Below, in pieces: positions 45,775-58,900 of a stretch of 64,000 nucleotides of DNA. Positions within the stretch are counted from its first letter, which is position 1, and each line of letters opens with the position of its first letter. Source of the DNA: Tanypteryx hageni (lineage: Eukaryota > Arthropoda > Insecta > Odonata > Petaluridae); NCBI GenBank assembly GCA_028673005.1, contig CM054116.1, positions 65,810,682-65,874,681 on the forward strand, given 5' to 3'. Both the position numbers and the translations under genes were made by a program. Under the pieces are notes generated by a model, which had not been told where the DNA came from, did not search any database, and saw nothing but the letters and a program-made list of their open reading frames with translations.

Positions 45775-48666
45775 ATTTTGAAGAAAATTTGGCTAACTTT
45801 AAAATAAATTAAAGATGTTAACACTTGTTTTCATTTATATTTATCGACATCAGTTATTGAATGATTGTAAACGGTATAGATGAGAACATTCTCTTAGATG
45901 TATATTTTTTAAGTCATTACAGTAAATATTTATCATCGCAGTTTATCATAAATCAAAACATATAACATTAATGTATGGATGTATGCAATGCATAAAATAT
46001 TTTTGCACCCTCTACTGATTTTTGAGTAGCTTACTATTTATTCGCTCTATATTTTGAAATGTATAAAAATATTATAAAAGATAAAATATTAATAAAGAAT
46101 GTTTATGCATTAGCATAAAGAAATTTGTGCACATTATTAATAAATGGAGCAATTCCACTATGAAGATGTATACAAATCTACAGTAATGAATGGTATATTT
46201 ATATGGTGATGATAAAATATAAGATTATCAGATGGTGGATGTCATTGTGATTTTAAATCAACTTTTAAAAAATTGTTGTTCCTACTGCAAGTACTGTATA
46301 AGAAATGCAGCAACTGTTGGTGCTTAATACATTGTAAAATAAACTACAGATATTGAATAGAGCAATATTGCTACAGATCTAATATTGAAATAATGTAAAA
46401 TTAATATTACCAATGTTATTTTGTTTAAATATAGGTAATTACTCAAAATGTTCTGCATTTATTTTTGTCCATAAACATTGTTTATAAATATAGTGCAGAA
46501 ACATTTAAATAAAATTTGTAAACTATTTAGTGCATGAAGCTTTGGATCTAATAGACCTTAAAATGTGTTTAAGCAACCTTTTTGCAAGCAACCACTTATT
46601 TATTAAATTTTGCTCCAATCTTTCATAAATGCATTAATTCACTTTGTTTTTTAATGTTAAAAAATTTAAAGACATGAAATGTTTCATACTATTTTGTCAA
46701 ATACATAACATTATCCAGTAAATTTGTTCAGTGTTTCTCTTCTTAGTGAATCCTGGTAAGTAATTAAATTTCAATTATCTAACTTGAGGGGATACAAATC
46801 CGATCAATAAATATAAAAATTTCACGAGTACTGTATTGCTCCTTTAGATAAAGAGCAAACGTTCTATCTTAGAAAAATTTACAACATCAATTTACATATA
46901 CCTTGTAATTTACAGCATACTTGGATTACAATAGGTATGAAATAAAAATTGTCTATGTAATTCGATCACTTCATTTTCCTGGAATAAAATTTTAAATAAA
47001 ATAAAACTCTTGACATATTATCACCCTTCTTATCTTGCCCTGTTGACTATTTCAACATATGTTTACATCCTTGACTATAAAATATTTGGAATAGATTTGC
47101 CGTACAAATATCCCTTTCTAAAAGTACTTAGTAGTGCGGCTAACGAGAATTTAAAAATTTACTTTCAAATTTGGGCGAATAATAAACGAGAAGGGAAATG
47201 CAAATGTCTACAGCAAAATATCTACTTAACATTAAGAGTGAAAAACATTCAAATGTCGATTTGGAGTCTGCTGGTTCGACCTCTCCAATAATAACTATAT
47301 TATTTTCATGGCGGTTTTCTAAATCTCTAAGGGTACAAAATGCACCATGTCATATAGTTCAATATTATAGTTACCGAACGTACTCTAAAGATTACATGCT
47401 CTATTTTCAGGATCGTTACTTTTTTACTATATTTTACCCAAGCGTCAGGTATCGTATCTTTTTTCAGTTTATTAATTAAATTGCTTCCCTGAGCCGTTTT
47501 CATTCTCTCTCTACCACTGACTGAAATAAAAACCGACCCTTTTCTCATATTCATTCATTTCATTCTCTTTTTACTACTCCTAGACCTTGTAACCATACTA
47601 ACAAAATTATTAACTACATTAACACTTAACTATAACTATTTCAAATGCAAAATTTTAACTGAAATAGTTGACGACAGGAATCAATCGAGGTAAGCATCTC
47701 GAACAATATCTAAACATACATAAAGAATAATAGCATTAACTTAAAAGATGTTAAATATTTTGAAGTTTCTATAATTATATTTCGTGACCAATAATTCCAC
47801 AAATACTAGCGTACATTAACTTAAATATCTTTTATTCGAGTAAAACAAATTTCGCATAGCAATATTCATACCTGTCTTCGCATGTAATTATTTTATCTAT
47901 TAAAAATAAGGTGGCTTCTAAAACAATTCCGCAAATAGCATTAAAATAGGCGCCATTTTTTTCCAAGAAAGAAAGGCATGATTTCAATACGTTGGTAAAA
48001 AATGGAGACGTTATGAAATACCTAACAAGAAACATTTTTTGCCGGTAGGCCCTAACTTTAGGCAAAATACAGAAAAACTTTGGTTAAGAATAGCAACCAC
48101 ATATTTCATCCATATATCGAACATCGAGGCATTGAGAATTATAAACGATCTATCGAACATCAACGTCCTGATGTTATGTTTTCGAAATTAAAGAGATCAA
48201 CTAATATATTGATTCTTTATTTATTAACAGTCGACGTATGGAATGATCGAAATAAAATAATCGTGATGAATAATTTTGTATAATTGGAGAATCCATTATA
48301 GACGCCTTTGATTAAAATTGGCAAATATGTTATAAACGATTCCTATCGTTTACCGAAATCGCGATATTTCGTGAGGCATATGTCCGTAAAACGCGTTATT
48401 TCATCTTGGAAGCTTGAAAATGGCAATTTTTCAGTTATAATTTTGATTATGAAGTGTAGGTCATTTATGTAGATTTTAAAGTGAATTTTCTGGTATTGAA
48501 GGTAGAGATGTTTATTATTCATTGGAAGAATGTAGATTAGTTGGAAATAACACTCATAGAAATGTGGAACCGTGCTCCTGTTTTGAGTGGACATTGTAAA
48601 TGGCCATTTTCATAGTCATTGTATTTGCACCCTTTTACGATACTGAAATAGCTAAAATATTTCAAA
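45775..48666. other. intergenic spacer between the A2M and SON genes
   Basis: A2M 3' UTR with poly(A) signals at 45803 and 46091, then AT-rich sequence. From about 47100 rightwards CG dinucleotides become more frequent, as expected of an unmethylated promoter. A YY1-like core (AAAATGGCGCC on the minus strand) lies at about 47948. No TATA box is convincing. Confidence 0.45.
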
Positions 48667-49951
48667 ATGACTACTGATGTTAAAGAAACCGCCGTTAGTG
48701 AAAACGGTTGTATGAAAGAGGAAAACGAAAATCCCGCTGAACAGAAGCTGGAGTTTAAAAGTTCGTCATCTATCAAACAAGAGAGTTCAGGCCTGGAAAC
48801 TAAGAGTTCTACAGAAATTTTAACGGAGCTCTTTAGTGCTTTCAATGCTGAGCCTCCAGTTATTGAAGAAGTTAGTGGCGATGGCGATAAACCTGTGAAG
48901 GGTTCAAAAAAAAATTCTGTAAATCACCGGTCCAGCGAAAGTGGTGAAGAAGATTCAGCCGGTGATAAAGTCAAAGAGAAAAAAGGAGAAAAGAAGAAAA
49001 AAGAAAAGAAAAAGAAACACAAGCATAAAAGTTCAAAACATAGACATAGTTCCAAGAAGGAAAGCGATTCATCTGGTATCAATCGTCTCCATCGTAGTAG
49101 AGAAAAGGACAAAGATGACATCGCGACGTATTCGAAAATAAAAGAAAAAATTTTGAAAGCCAGTGCATCCAGTAGTAAAACAACTTCCGAAAAATCACCA
49201 GGATCTGGTAATGAAGATACAGCTAAAGAACGTATTGACAGTAAGAGTGACCTACTTGATGTGTGCAGTGTTAAGAAAGCTGTTGATGCTGAAAGGAATA
49301 CTGTTGCGGATCCGAGCGTCCGAATATCGACACAGGTGAATGATCAGAGTAAATGTAGCGAACAGTCACGTATTTGTATACCGGAATCCTCGACACAAAT
49401 TGATAGTTTAAGAACAGATGCTATTAAAGACAAAGATGTGGCAGATTCCTCAAGTGCTTGTATATTAGAGTCATGTAGTAAAGATGTTGCTGAAGCTATT
49501 GAAGTAGACGTTATACCTCTTCCTGAAGATTGTGCTAGTCAGGAGTTGAGTTCGTCTGAAAATTTTAAACTAAATGACTATTCTAAGTGTTCCGCAAAAG
49601 AAGAGCTTAACCCCGAAAGTGAGAATAACCAGAAAACAGGCCAAAATAGAACTTTAGAGCATTCCTATAAATGTGAAATCAACGTAAAGAAAGACGGGAA
49701 ATTGGATTCTTTCAAGGAAAGTGAGTCTCATTCAATTGAAAAAACAGAAACAGTAAATATATTAACGGCTGACAAAGTTGACTTGTCAAGTAATCAGAAA
49801 TTGGCCAAATCCGGACATGAGAAACCGGAATATACCGATCTCTCCGGCAATGAACGGCCGGAGTGTCTGTCAAATGAAAGATTGGAGCAACCAGTAAATG
49901 AAAAGACTGAACTGTCTGGCAAAAACGTCAAGTCATCAACGTCTGTTCCAG
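48667..49951 (+). CDS. SON: SON exon 1: acidic and lysine-rich N-terminus
   Basis: 428 codons plus one base. Starts MTTDVKETAVSENG, has ILTELFSAFNAEPP (residues about 56-70), then a Lys/His-rich block (KKKKEKKKKHKHKSSKHRHS, about 110-130) that should act as a nuclear-localisation signal, as in vertebrate SON. The rest is Ser/Glu-rich and probably disordered. Ends TCT GTT CCA G|GTGGGT. Confidence 0.88.
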
Positions 49952-52900
49952 GTGGGTTATTAACTCCTGCAACGCTATGCTGCATTAACTTAACCTCTGT
50001 TATATACAATGCATATAAAATTATTTGAATTTATTTTGATTTTTAATTGAAAGTTTCCGTAGTTATCCTTATCATTTACCACTGTGGCATTTATAGTGAG
50101 CCAGTGAATTGTTTATTGCTGTATGAATATTTATATCAAATTAATAAGTTCACATTAACATGGATATAGCTTAATAAACAGAAGTACTCTTATACATTTC
50201 TTCGCATTTTGGTATTGTGAAGTTTATTTATGCATTTTAATTATTCATTGTAATGCATGTAATATTTTGAAATGCTGTGTAATAATTTTAACATAAATAT
50301 TTAGAAATTAACAAAATTAGTCGTCCATAGCAGAATTACGTTCAAGTGGTATAATTAAAAGATACGGAGAATTTTTTCCTTTATCATCATGGGAATATTG
50401 ATACATTATTACTCAATATTACCACCTGTCTGTAATATCAAACCTATTTTTGTTATTTGTGAAAGTTTTATTACAAAATGTATACAAATTATCATTTCAT
50501 ATGTCACTTATGCATTCACTTTTCTTTTTTTATTAATACGGAAATGAATTCTTTTATGCTGACTCTTCTTTAATATGTACTAAGAAAGCTCTTTTTTAAA
50601 TTCCCCACTTTCCAGAGAGTAAGACCAAATCAAAGATAAAAATAAAAAATTTGAAATTTAGCACAGTTTTTCAACAAACCTTAAAAGAAGCTGAGGAGCA
50701 AGCTAGGAAAAAAGAGGAAGAGAAACAGGAAGAAGAAATAAAGCATACTTCAGAGAATGACACTGTGAATAAGAATGTTGAAAATGGTGAGGTCATTGGA
50801 GTCAAGTCTGATACAAATGAGCCCCAGAGTTTGGATGTTGTTGGTAATTGTTTTTTCCCATAAACTAAACACGACAATTGTTTGTGCTGTCATATTTTGT
50901 AGTATGTTAGATTTAAAAAATATTATTCTAACTTTTTTATTGCCATAGATACGGATGAATGTGCCAATAACCATATAATCTCAAATGATACAAAAACAGA
51001 AGAGCAGTTGTCTGCTTCAAAAGAAGTCAGAGAAACAGATGATTACAAAGTTGAACTAGGAGTTAAAAATAGTGAACTTGCAAATAAGGAAGCAGAGAAT
51101 TCTGCTAGTACCAAGGATGAAAATGAGAGCCATGTATCTGTCAAGGAAGAGCAAGAAACTTTACCATTGGAAAGGGAAGAAATTGTTGAGGAATCTGAGA
51201 AAGATAAGCCTGAAAAGATTACTGAAGCTGTCAGTAAAAAAAGGCAAGTAATATGTTTTATTGTATAGTATTTTTGTGTGCTTCAAGAAATTCTTATATA
51301 AATTAACATATATTTTATTGCCATTGTGGTTTTATAGAACTTTTGATTTAATACTTAAAGATAAACTTTTAAATTTTTTGCATAATTTTTGGGAGTTTAC
51401 AATGGTAATATTATAAAGGTATTTATGGTACAATTCTTTGGCTTAGATATTTGACATTTATATTTGGGATAGTGTACATAAAATTAATACAAGAATTTTC
51501 CAACAATGAATAGGGTTATATACATGAATCTTAAATATTTTCTGGTTGATATATGTTAAAACTGTGTCAGAATTGTTATTATTCAGCCATCAACAATATC
51601 AAAAATCAACTGCTATGCAATTTTAAACAACATTTTTTAACAGTTAATCACCTTGAGAAGGTGAGGCATTTTTCTTATGAGGCAAAAGAATTTTCTACCA
51701 ATTCCAACCATTGGAACATCGGCATATGCCAAACCATAATCTGTATGTGGGAAAAACCTGTCATTCCCTTAGTGAAATAATATAAATCTTTCCAGATTTC
51801 CCCTACAGCAACTGGGAAGGTGCTATTTTTGTTTCCTACTAGTGCAGCACTTAAATATCAATTCAAAACATTTGTTTTGGCATTACTTGCCTCACTTTTG
51901 CTCTGGCTACCACAACAAGTTATCACATAGCATATGCCCTTTTCAGACAGATGAAACGAAGCAAAATTTATGGTCCTGATGGCATTACAATATGCCTTAC
52001 ATTTCAAATGTGTTAATAAAATGTTATGGTATATGTAATCCTTTATAAATAACTAAAATCTTATTTAATAATTTGGTGCATAATTCTCTCCCAAGGAGGT
52101 TCATAGAGGGTTAAAATATTAACTATTTTATCTTAAAAGCAATCTATTGAAGAAGACTAAATTTACTGCTAAGGATAAATTTCATCGTAAAATAAAATCA
52201 TTTCTTCCTTTTTTGATCCAGTTTCCCCATTTTTGAGTTTAGATAATTTCAATGATAAAGGATTGTCAGACTTTTCCCTTAGCTCTGACACAAATGATAA
52301 GAACCAACTATCTTCTATTGTTAAGAGGAAATTAAATTGGAAGAAAATGACCAACACACTAAGTGGGAATGTCATATTATTTTTAGTGATACATATTTAT
52401 TGGTCTTATTATCTTATGTATTCGTTACTTTTAGACTTTCAATTTATTGTATTCCTCCATATAAAAGACCTTGTTAATTCTGAAAGATGATTGATGATAA
52501 TTTTATGTCAAGGTGCTAACTTCTGAAAAAGTATTAACATTGACTTTATTAATGCTCCAATTACATTTAAATTCAATTTTTTTAATTATTCAAAGAAGAA
52601 TATCATTGAAAGATAAGTCATCCTTCATTTGAAATATTTTCTTTCTTTTTATATATTTTTTATGAACAATCTAAGTGTATGATATTCTGCATAGTGTACA
52701 GTATCAGTCATTTCAGAACTAGTAGTAATGTTAGCTGTAAATAATTCTCTAAAGCTCTTTCCCGAGTATTACAAAAATGTTGTTTCTTTTGCTTTTTAGT
52801 CATGCTTAGGTAATTGCTGTCATTACTGTCATTAATTCTTTTGCTAATCACTTACTCTAAAGGCCAAATTAATATTTTAAATTGGCATTTGAACCTAATC

Positions 52901-55900
52901 TTAATTTTTTTCAAATTCAGATTGCTATCAACCTGCATTGAAAGAGTAGTCCAAAATTTTGTTTTTCAAGGTTAAAGAAACCCTTTTTGTAGAATTAAAT
53001 ATGAACATAATTTTAATTAAATAAATGGTAAATCAATTTTTGTCTTATTTTCATAGATTAAATAGAGGATCATTTTCTTACCTTGGTTGAGCCTATTTAT
53101 CTACCCCATGTGAATGGCATGTAAGACAGCTGTTATAATAAATGAATTTATTTGACAGTTTTCCCGTTGTCTTTCTTGCAGATCTCAAAGTAGATCTTTG
53201 AGCAAGTGCAAAGTGAAGGAGAAGAAAAAGAGGCGTAGGAGTAGGAGCAAGAGTCGTGAAAAGGCCAAGAAGAGTAAGAGGAGGAGCAAAAGTCCAGTTG
53301 TGGCAAAGAGTAGGAGCAGAAGCAGACGGAGAAGCAGGAGTAGAAAGAGGAGCAGGAGCAGGAAAAGGAGCAGGAGCGAGAGCAAGACTAAGAGGAAGAA
53401 GAGGAGCAGAAGTAGGAGCAAGGGTAGTAAAAGGAGTAAGAGTAAAGGTCAGAAGAAGAGCCGGAGTAGGAGTAAAGGGAGGAAAAAAAGTAGGAGTGCT
53501 AGCAGGGAGAGGAAGAAGAGCCGCAGCAAGAGCAGGAAAAGGAGTAGGAGCAAGAGTGCAAAGAGGAGTAGGAGCATCAGCAAGGACAAAAGGAAAAGCA
53601 GAAGTAGGAGCAAGAGTAGGAAGAAGAGTAGGAGCATCAGCAAGGAGAGAAAAAGGAGCAGGAGTGCAAGCAAGGGCAGCAAAAGAAGTAGGAGCATTAG
53701 CAAGAAGAAGAGTCGAAGTAGGAGCAAGAGTAGAAAGAGGAGTAGGAGTAAGAGCAGGAAGAGGAGTAGGAGTAAGAGCAGGAAGAGGAGTAGGAGCAAG
53801 AGCAGGAAGAGGAGTAGGAGCAAGAGCAGGAAGAGGAGTAGGAGTAAGAGCAGGAAGAGGAGTAGGAGTAAGAGCAGGAAGAGGAGTAGAAGTAAGAGCA
53901 GGAAGAGGAGTAGGAGTAAGAGCAGGAAAAGGAGTAGGAGTAAGAGCAGGAAGAGGAGTAGGAGTAAGAGTAGAAAGAGGAGCAGAAGTTATAGCCATGG
54001 TGGCAGAAAGAGCAGAAGTAGGAGCCGACGAAAAAGTAGGAGCAGAAGTCCGAAGAAGAGCAGGAGCACAAGCAGGAAAAAAAGTCGGAGCCATAGCAGG
54101 AAAAGGAGTAGCAGCCGTAGCAAGAGGAAGAGTAGGAGTCGGAGTCATAGGAGTAGGAGCAGGAGGAAGAGTACCAGTAGGAGTAGAAAGAGGACTCGAA
54201 GTAGGAGTCAGAGGAAGACCAGGAGTCGAAGTAGGAGAAAGAGCACGAGTAGGAGTAGGAAAAGAAGCCGTAGTAAGAGTCACAGGAAGAGCAGGAGCAA
54301 AAGTAGGCAGAGTAGAAGCAAGAGTCATAGGAAGAGTAGGAGTAGAAGCAGGAGGAGGAGTCGAAGCAAGAGTAGGAGAAAGAGCAGGAGTAAAAGTAGG
54401 CGAAGGAGCAGGAGTCGCAAAAGAAGTCTGAGTCTGATAAAGTGCTGGAGGAGGAGCAGGAGTCGCAAGAGGAGTAAGGATAGGGAAAAGAGCAAGAGAA
54501 GTAGGAGCAAAAGTAAGGGGAGGAGAAGTAGAAGCAGGAAGAGGAGTTCCAGCCGGAAACGTAGTCGGAGCCGCAGCAAGAAGAGGAGCCGAAGCCGCAG
54601 CAAGAAAAGAAGCAAGAGCGTCGAAATGAGAAGTAGGAGCAGAAGCTGCAAGAGGTCCAGAGGCAGCACCCATGATAAGGAAAAGGAATCGAGACGTTCC
54701 AAGACTGTGGAGAAGAGCAAGTGAGGCTTAACTCCTCTTAACAAGCGGCATTGCCAGAGAAATAAGCTTAAAAAAAGGCATAATTGTATTTAAATGTGGA
54801 TCTGTTTTGTCGTTAAAGAAAAAATTTAACTGTTGTAAATTGATTTTCCTGGAGAATTTTCCATTATATTTAAAACACATCCTAAGCTGACAAATATGTA
54901 TTTACCTTTCTCATTAGAGCCAATTTGTGTTCATTTAGAATTTGAATTTATTTCATCATGTCATATTCCTACTGGATCTGTTCATGAATGTAAAAATTTT
55001 ATTTGTTTGATGGTAAGAAAATTAGCAGTTTTCTCTTTTATTACACAAAGCTTATGATAATTGTAATTTTCTTTCCATGTGAATTTGTGGAACATCATTG
55101 TGGTCTGTATGGATTTTGTAGTGTGACATTTGAAACTGAAAATTGGAGAAACAAGTAATTTGTTAAATGTTGCAAATTTTCCATTAAAACATGAAAAACT
55201 CAAGAATTTTTTTTCTTATCCTTACCAGCAATATGTCACAATCAGCTTATGTGTAATAAACCAATTGGGGAGGAGCTGCAGTTATAACGGTTTAATTTTT
55301 TATTTGGATTTGTCCAATTCTGCTTCTTTTTGTATTAGATATCCTAAGGGAGGATTTTTTTTCATTAGACTTTTAATTTTTGTAAAACTTTTTGCTAGGT
55401 ATTTGGTTAGTTATTTTCTTTTTTATCATGTAATAAATTCGTTTGCAAGCCTGAATAGAAAAGTACAAAGCTCTTCATTCCATCTCGATCATGACACAGG
55501 CTTGCAGCTGCCGGGGGATCTGAAAGCGCTGGAGCCTCTTCCATTACCTCTGGTGATGGAGGGAAGAGTGGGGAGGGAGAGGAAGAGAAACTAGACAAGG
55601 CACGTCTTCTTGAAATTGCTCGAAAGAACGCTGTGAATCTTTTGCAGCAAGGGAGTCTTCCACCCAGTGTGGTGGGAAAGGATCAAAAGGGAAAGCTACT
55701 CAGCCTGAAAGCTGGAGGGAAGAGTGTTGAAGAATTAACAGGTCAGTAACAGAAAAATTCAAGGATCATCAATCTGTCATCCATGATTATAACACATTAA
55801 AAATTGACTTTCATGACATACCAATGTTACATTTTTACTGAAACTTAAGAAATACAGTAAATATACAATTCATAAAACATATACTTAGTAGAATATATGC

Positions 55901-58900
55901 AGAAACTTTTTTGGCAGATTTTTTTCCTAAGGGAATGTAATTTGCCAAAATCATTAATATTGGACTTGCAAATAATCCTTTGAAACTAGCAATTTATTTT
56001 ATAAAGCTACCTAATAACTTTAGAAAGCTATTCTGAAGTCGGTTTGAGATATATGAATTTATGATTTTCAAATCTTGAGGGGACACCAAATCTTTTGACT
56101 GCTGGATATTAAAAAACTACAGCATCTCAAGTCATATTTCATTCACATCTGATTTATAAACAGAAAATTGATGATTATATTGCCAGTTGGTTAACTGAAG
56201 AATAGAAATATAGAAGCTACAATTTGAGTAGTATTGAAAAGACACCTTTGTGGTAATATTTTTTCCACAGTTTAAAAGTTTTATAATGGTTTTGCCATCT
56301 ACTTTCACAGTTCTTAAACTTAAAAAGCTTTTATTTCCTTAATAATGTTCTTTGAGTTCATAAATAGATTAAAAAGTTGGTTATTTTGGAAAAATTATGA
56401 ACAATATGGCATTTAAATATTTTTGTGATGTTAAATTGTTTAAATGCTATAGTTTCATTCTACATCTTAGGTAAATATGTTTCCAAATCCAGTAGCTTTC
56501 AGGAAGAGATTGTAACATGAAATGAATGAAATTCATCTGTTTTCGTGATCAGAAATTCTTAATTTTGTTACAGTTTTGCTAGTTTATATTAGTGGATAAT
56601 ATATTGTGTATATATATATATGTTTCTTTGAATTGTGCCTGTATACACTTATAATTTGTTTTCATATCATTTAATGATTTTTATTCATTTTCAGAGTACT
56701 GTAAGGAACTTTCAAGGAAGGAAGCAATGGGTGAATCATCTGATTCTGATGGCGAAGGTGGCAGTGGCTGTGGATCCCATGTTGCACCTGTAATTCATCA
56801 TCCTTTTCAAATCAAAGAGCGTCCAACTCCTGGAATGATCGGAATTGGAATTAGGGTATGTACCAAGATTTGAGGTGAAGAGCTGATGTTGTAAAAGCGA
56901 TAAACTCCATCATAATGCATACATGTATGTTTCACATTTTAGAATATATAAAATGCCATTATTTGTTTTTTAAATAATTTGCAGACATCTCTGCCACCTG
57001 CAAATGCCATCATGGATAAACCATCTGATCAATCGAAGCTGAGAATGCAATTCCCTGTTTCAAGTGGACAAGAACACCGTAAGACAGGTAACAAAAGTTA
57101 TTTTGCATTCAGGTATATTATTTCATCGAAAAAGTCCATTTAATTCATATTTCTTCTTTTATTTAGAAAATTATCAGTGATAAAGCAAAATGTCATTTTT
57201 TATTTTTCATTATGTCAACTCTGAATGAATACATGGAATGTATGGTAAAAGGTTTGTAAACCTATATAATGTAACAAGCATTTTTTATATCTACAGAAAG
57301 TGATTCACCTCTGGCCATATGCTATCATGAAGAAGCCACCATTATTGAAGATACCAACTCTGCATCTGGAGATATTCCAGAAGAGAAAGAGAAAGTTATT
57401 GTTGACTCTAAGGATCAAGTGTTTCCAGACTACTCTAATTGTGAGGTAAGTGTGTTAGAGAAACTGAAAGCTTGAAAATTGATAGTGGGCTGAAATTTTT
57501 TTAAGACAAATATGTCATAATATGCAGTCTCTGTTTGAAATGCTCTCAACTAGCACCTCTGGTGGCCAGTTTAGGAAAGCAGAACAATATGGATGCCTGA
57601 TATATCTCTATAATGTAAAAATCTTGTGTATGTACGTCGTAGGTGTCCCATGCCTCATGTTCTGGGTTTATATAGGTATATATAAATATAGGTCAGTCCA
57701 GTTTCGACTAAACTTCGCAGAGGGAGGGATAGAGGGAGGTAGAGAAGAGGGGGGAGAGTGGGAGAATAGGAGAGAGAAGCCCAAAAATAGGGCTAGATAT
57801 AATTTTCCACCTTAAATATTTGCCAAAAGGAGGTTCAGGGTTGCACATGGGCAGCGGATGTATTTGTGTCGCGGAGCAAGGCACAGGATTGTGGCATATA
57901 TGGGCAGAGTCCCTAGGAAAAATTGGTATTTTCTTATTCAATTCAGTTAATTGTTAGTATTATAATATTATAAATGATTTAAGAATGGCTGCTTAGACCT
58001 CGATCAATCTTTCAGCATTCATCTAGTGTGATTATTTTTATGTACTTTTAGGGTGATACATGGTAAACTTTCAACAAATTCTTCAATTCAACTACTTGGA
58101 TAGTAAAAGTAACTTGTTATTCACAGGTTTGAATTCAGTGCTATTTAAATCCGATCAATTTCAGTGTACTGTCAGTAGAGCAGCTACATTGTTTCTTTTG
58201 TCCCCAATCCTTATTATACAGTCCTACTTTCTTTTTACCCATACTTATATAGCTTGAAATGGATGATACCTGATGTCAACAAAAAATGGCAACTTGCTAG
58301 AGAAAAGCTACAGTGACATAGAGAAATGGATTCAGAAACTTTAAGTAAAAGATGAAGACCGGATACCTAGCAACATACAATTAGGCATTCAAATGAAACT
58401 ACTGAACAAACTGCAAGTAGAAGACAAAGAGATGTTCATCGACATACCATATGATACAATAAGAGTTTACACACTGCATGGAGAAGTGTTAATGTTGAAT
58501 GAAGCTGATGTATGAGAACATTACTGTTGATGCATGGATTCAATTTGCAATGTTTGTAATTCTTTGACTTTTGCCATCAGATGGGAAGTTCAACAATTGC
58601 TGCCATTAAGGAAAAGTTCAACCTCTAACAAGAATACCATGTCATTCTGATTTATTGTCGAATATAAGAAATCCTTATTACAAAAACTTTTTTAAAATAT
58701 ATAATATGTTACAACAGCTCTGTAGCTTTTACATTGATGGGTGTTAAATTTGATATTCCTGTTGGTGGTTCTTACTATTTTTGAGTTCACAGTCGAATTT
58801 TTCATGTAACTCCTCAGCTACATCCACCTAAAGGACTGCCAAGAAAATATGCTCAGCTCTGTTTAGAAGCAAAAGAAGAACAGGCAAATTTTAATGAAAA

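Noticed and set aside
52222..52359. Open segment in SON intron 3 with splice-like ends
   Set aside because: Phase 1 on both sides, whereas the flanking exons need phase 2; inclusion would destroy the RS frame.
53093..54673. 526-codon minus-strand ORF opposite the SON RS exon, plus a 391-codon ORF in another plus frame
   Set aside because: Open only because the exon is built of AG-rich repeats with almost no T; the peptides are low-complexity Pro/Thr/Ala or Gly/Val strings with no domain.
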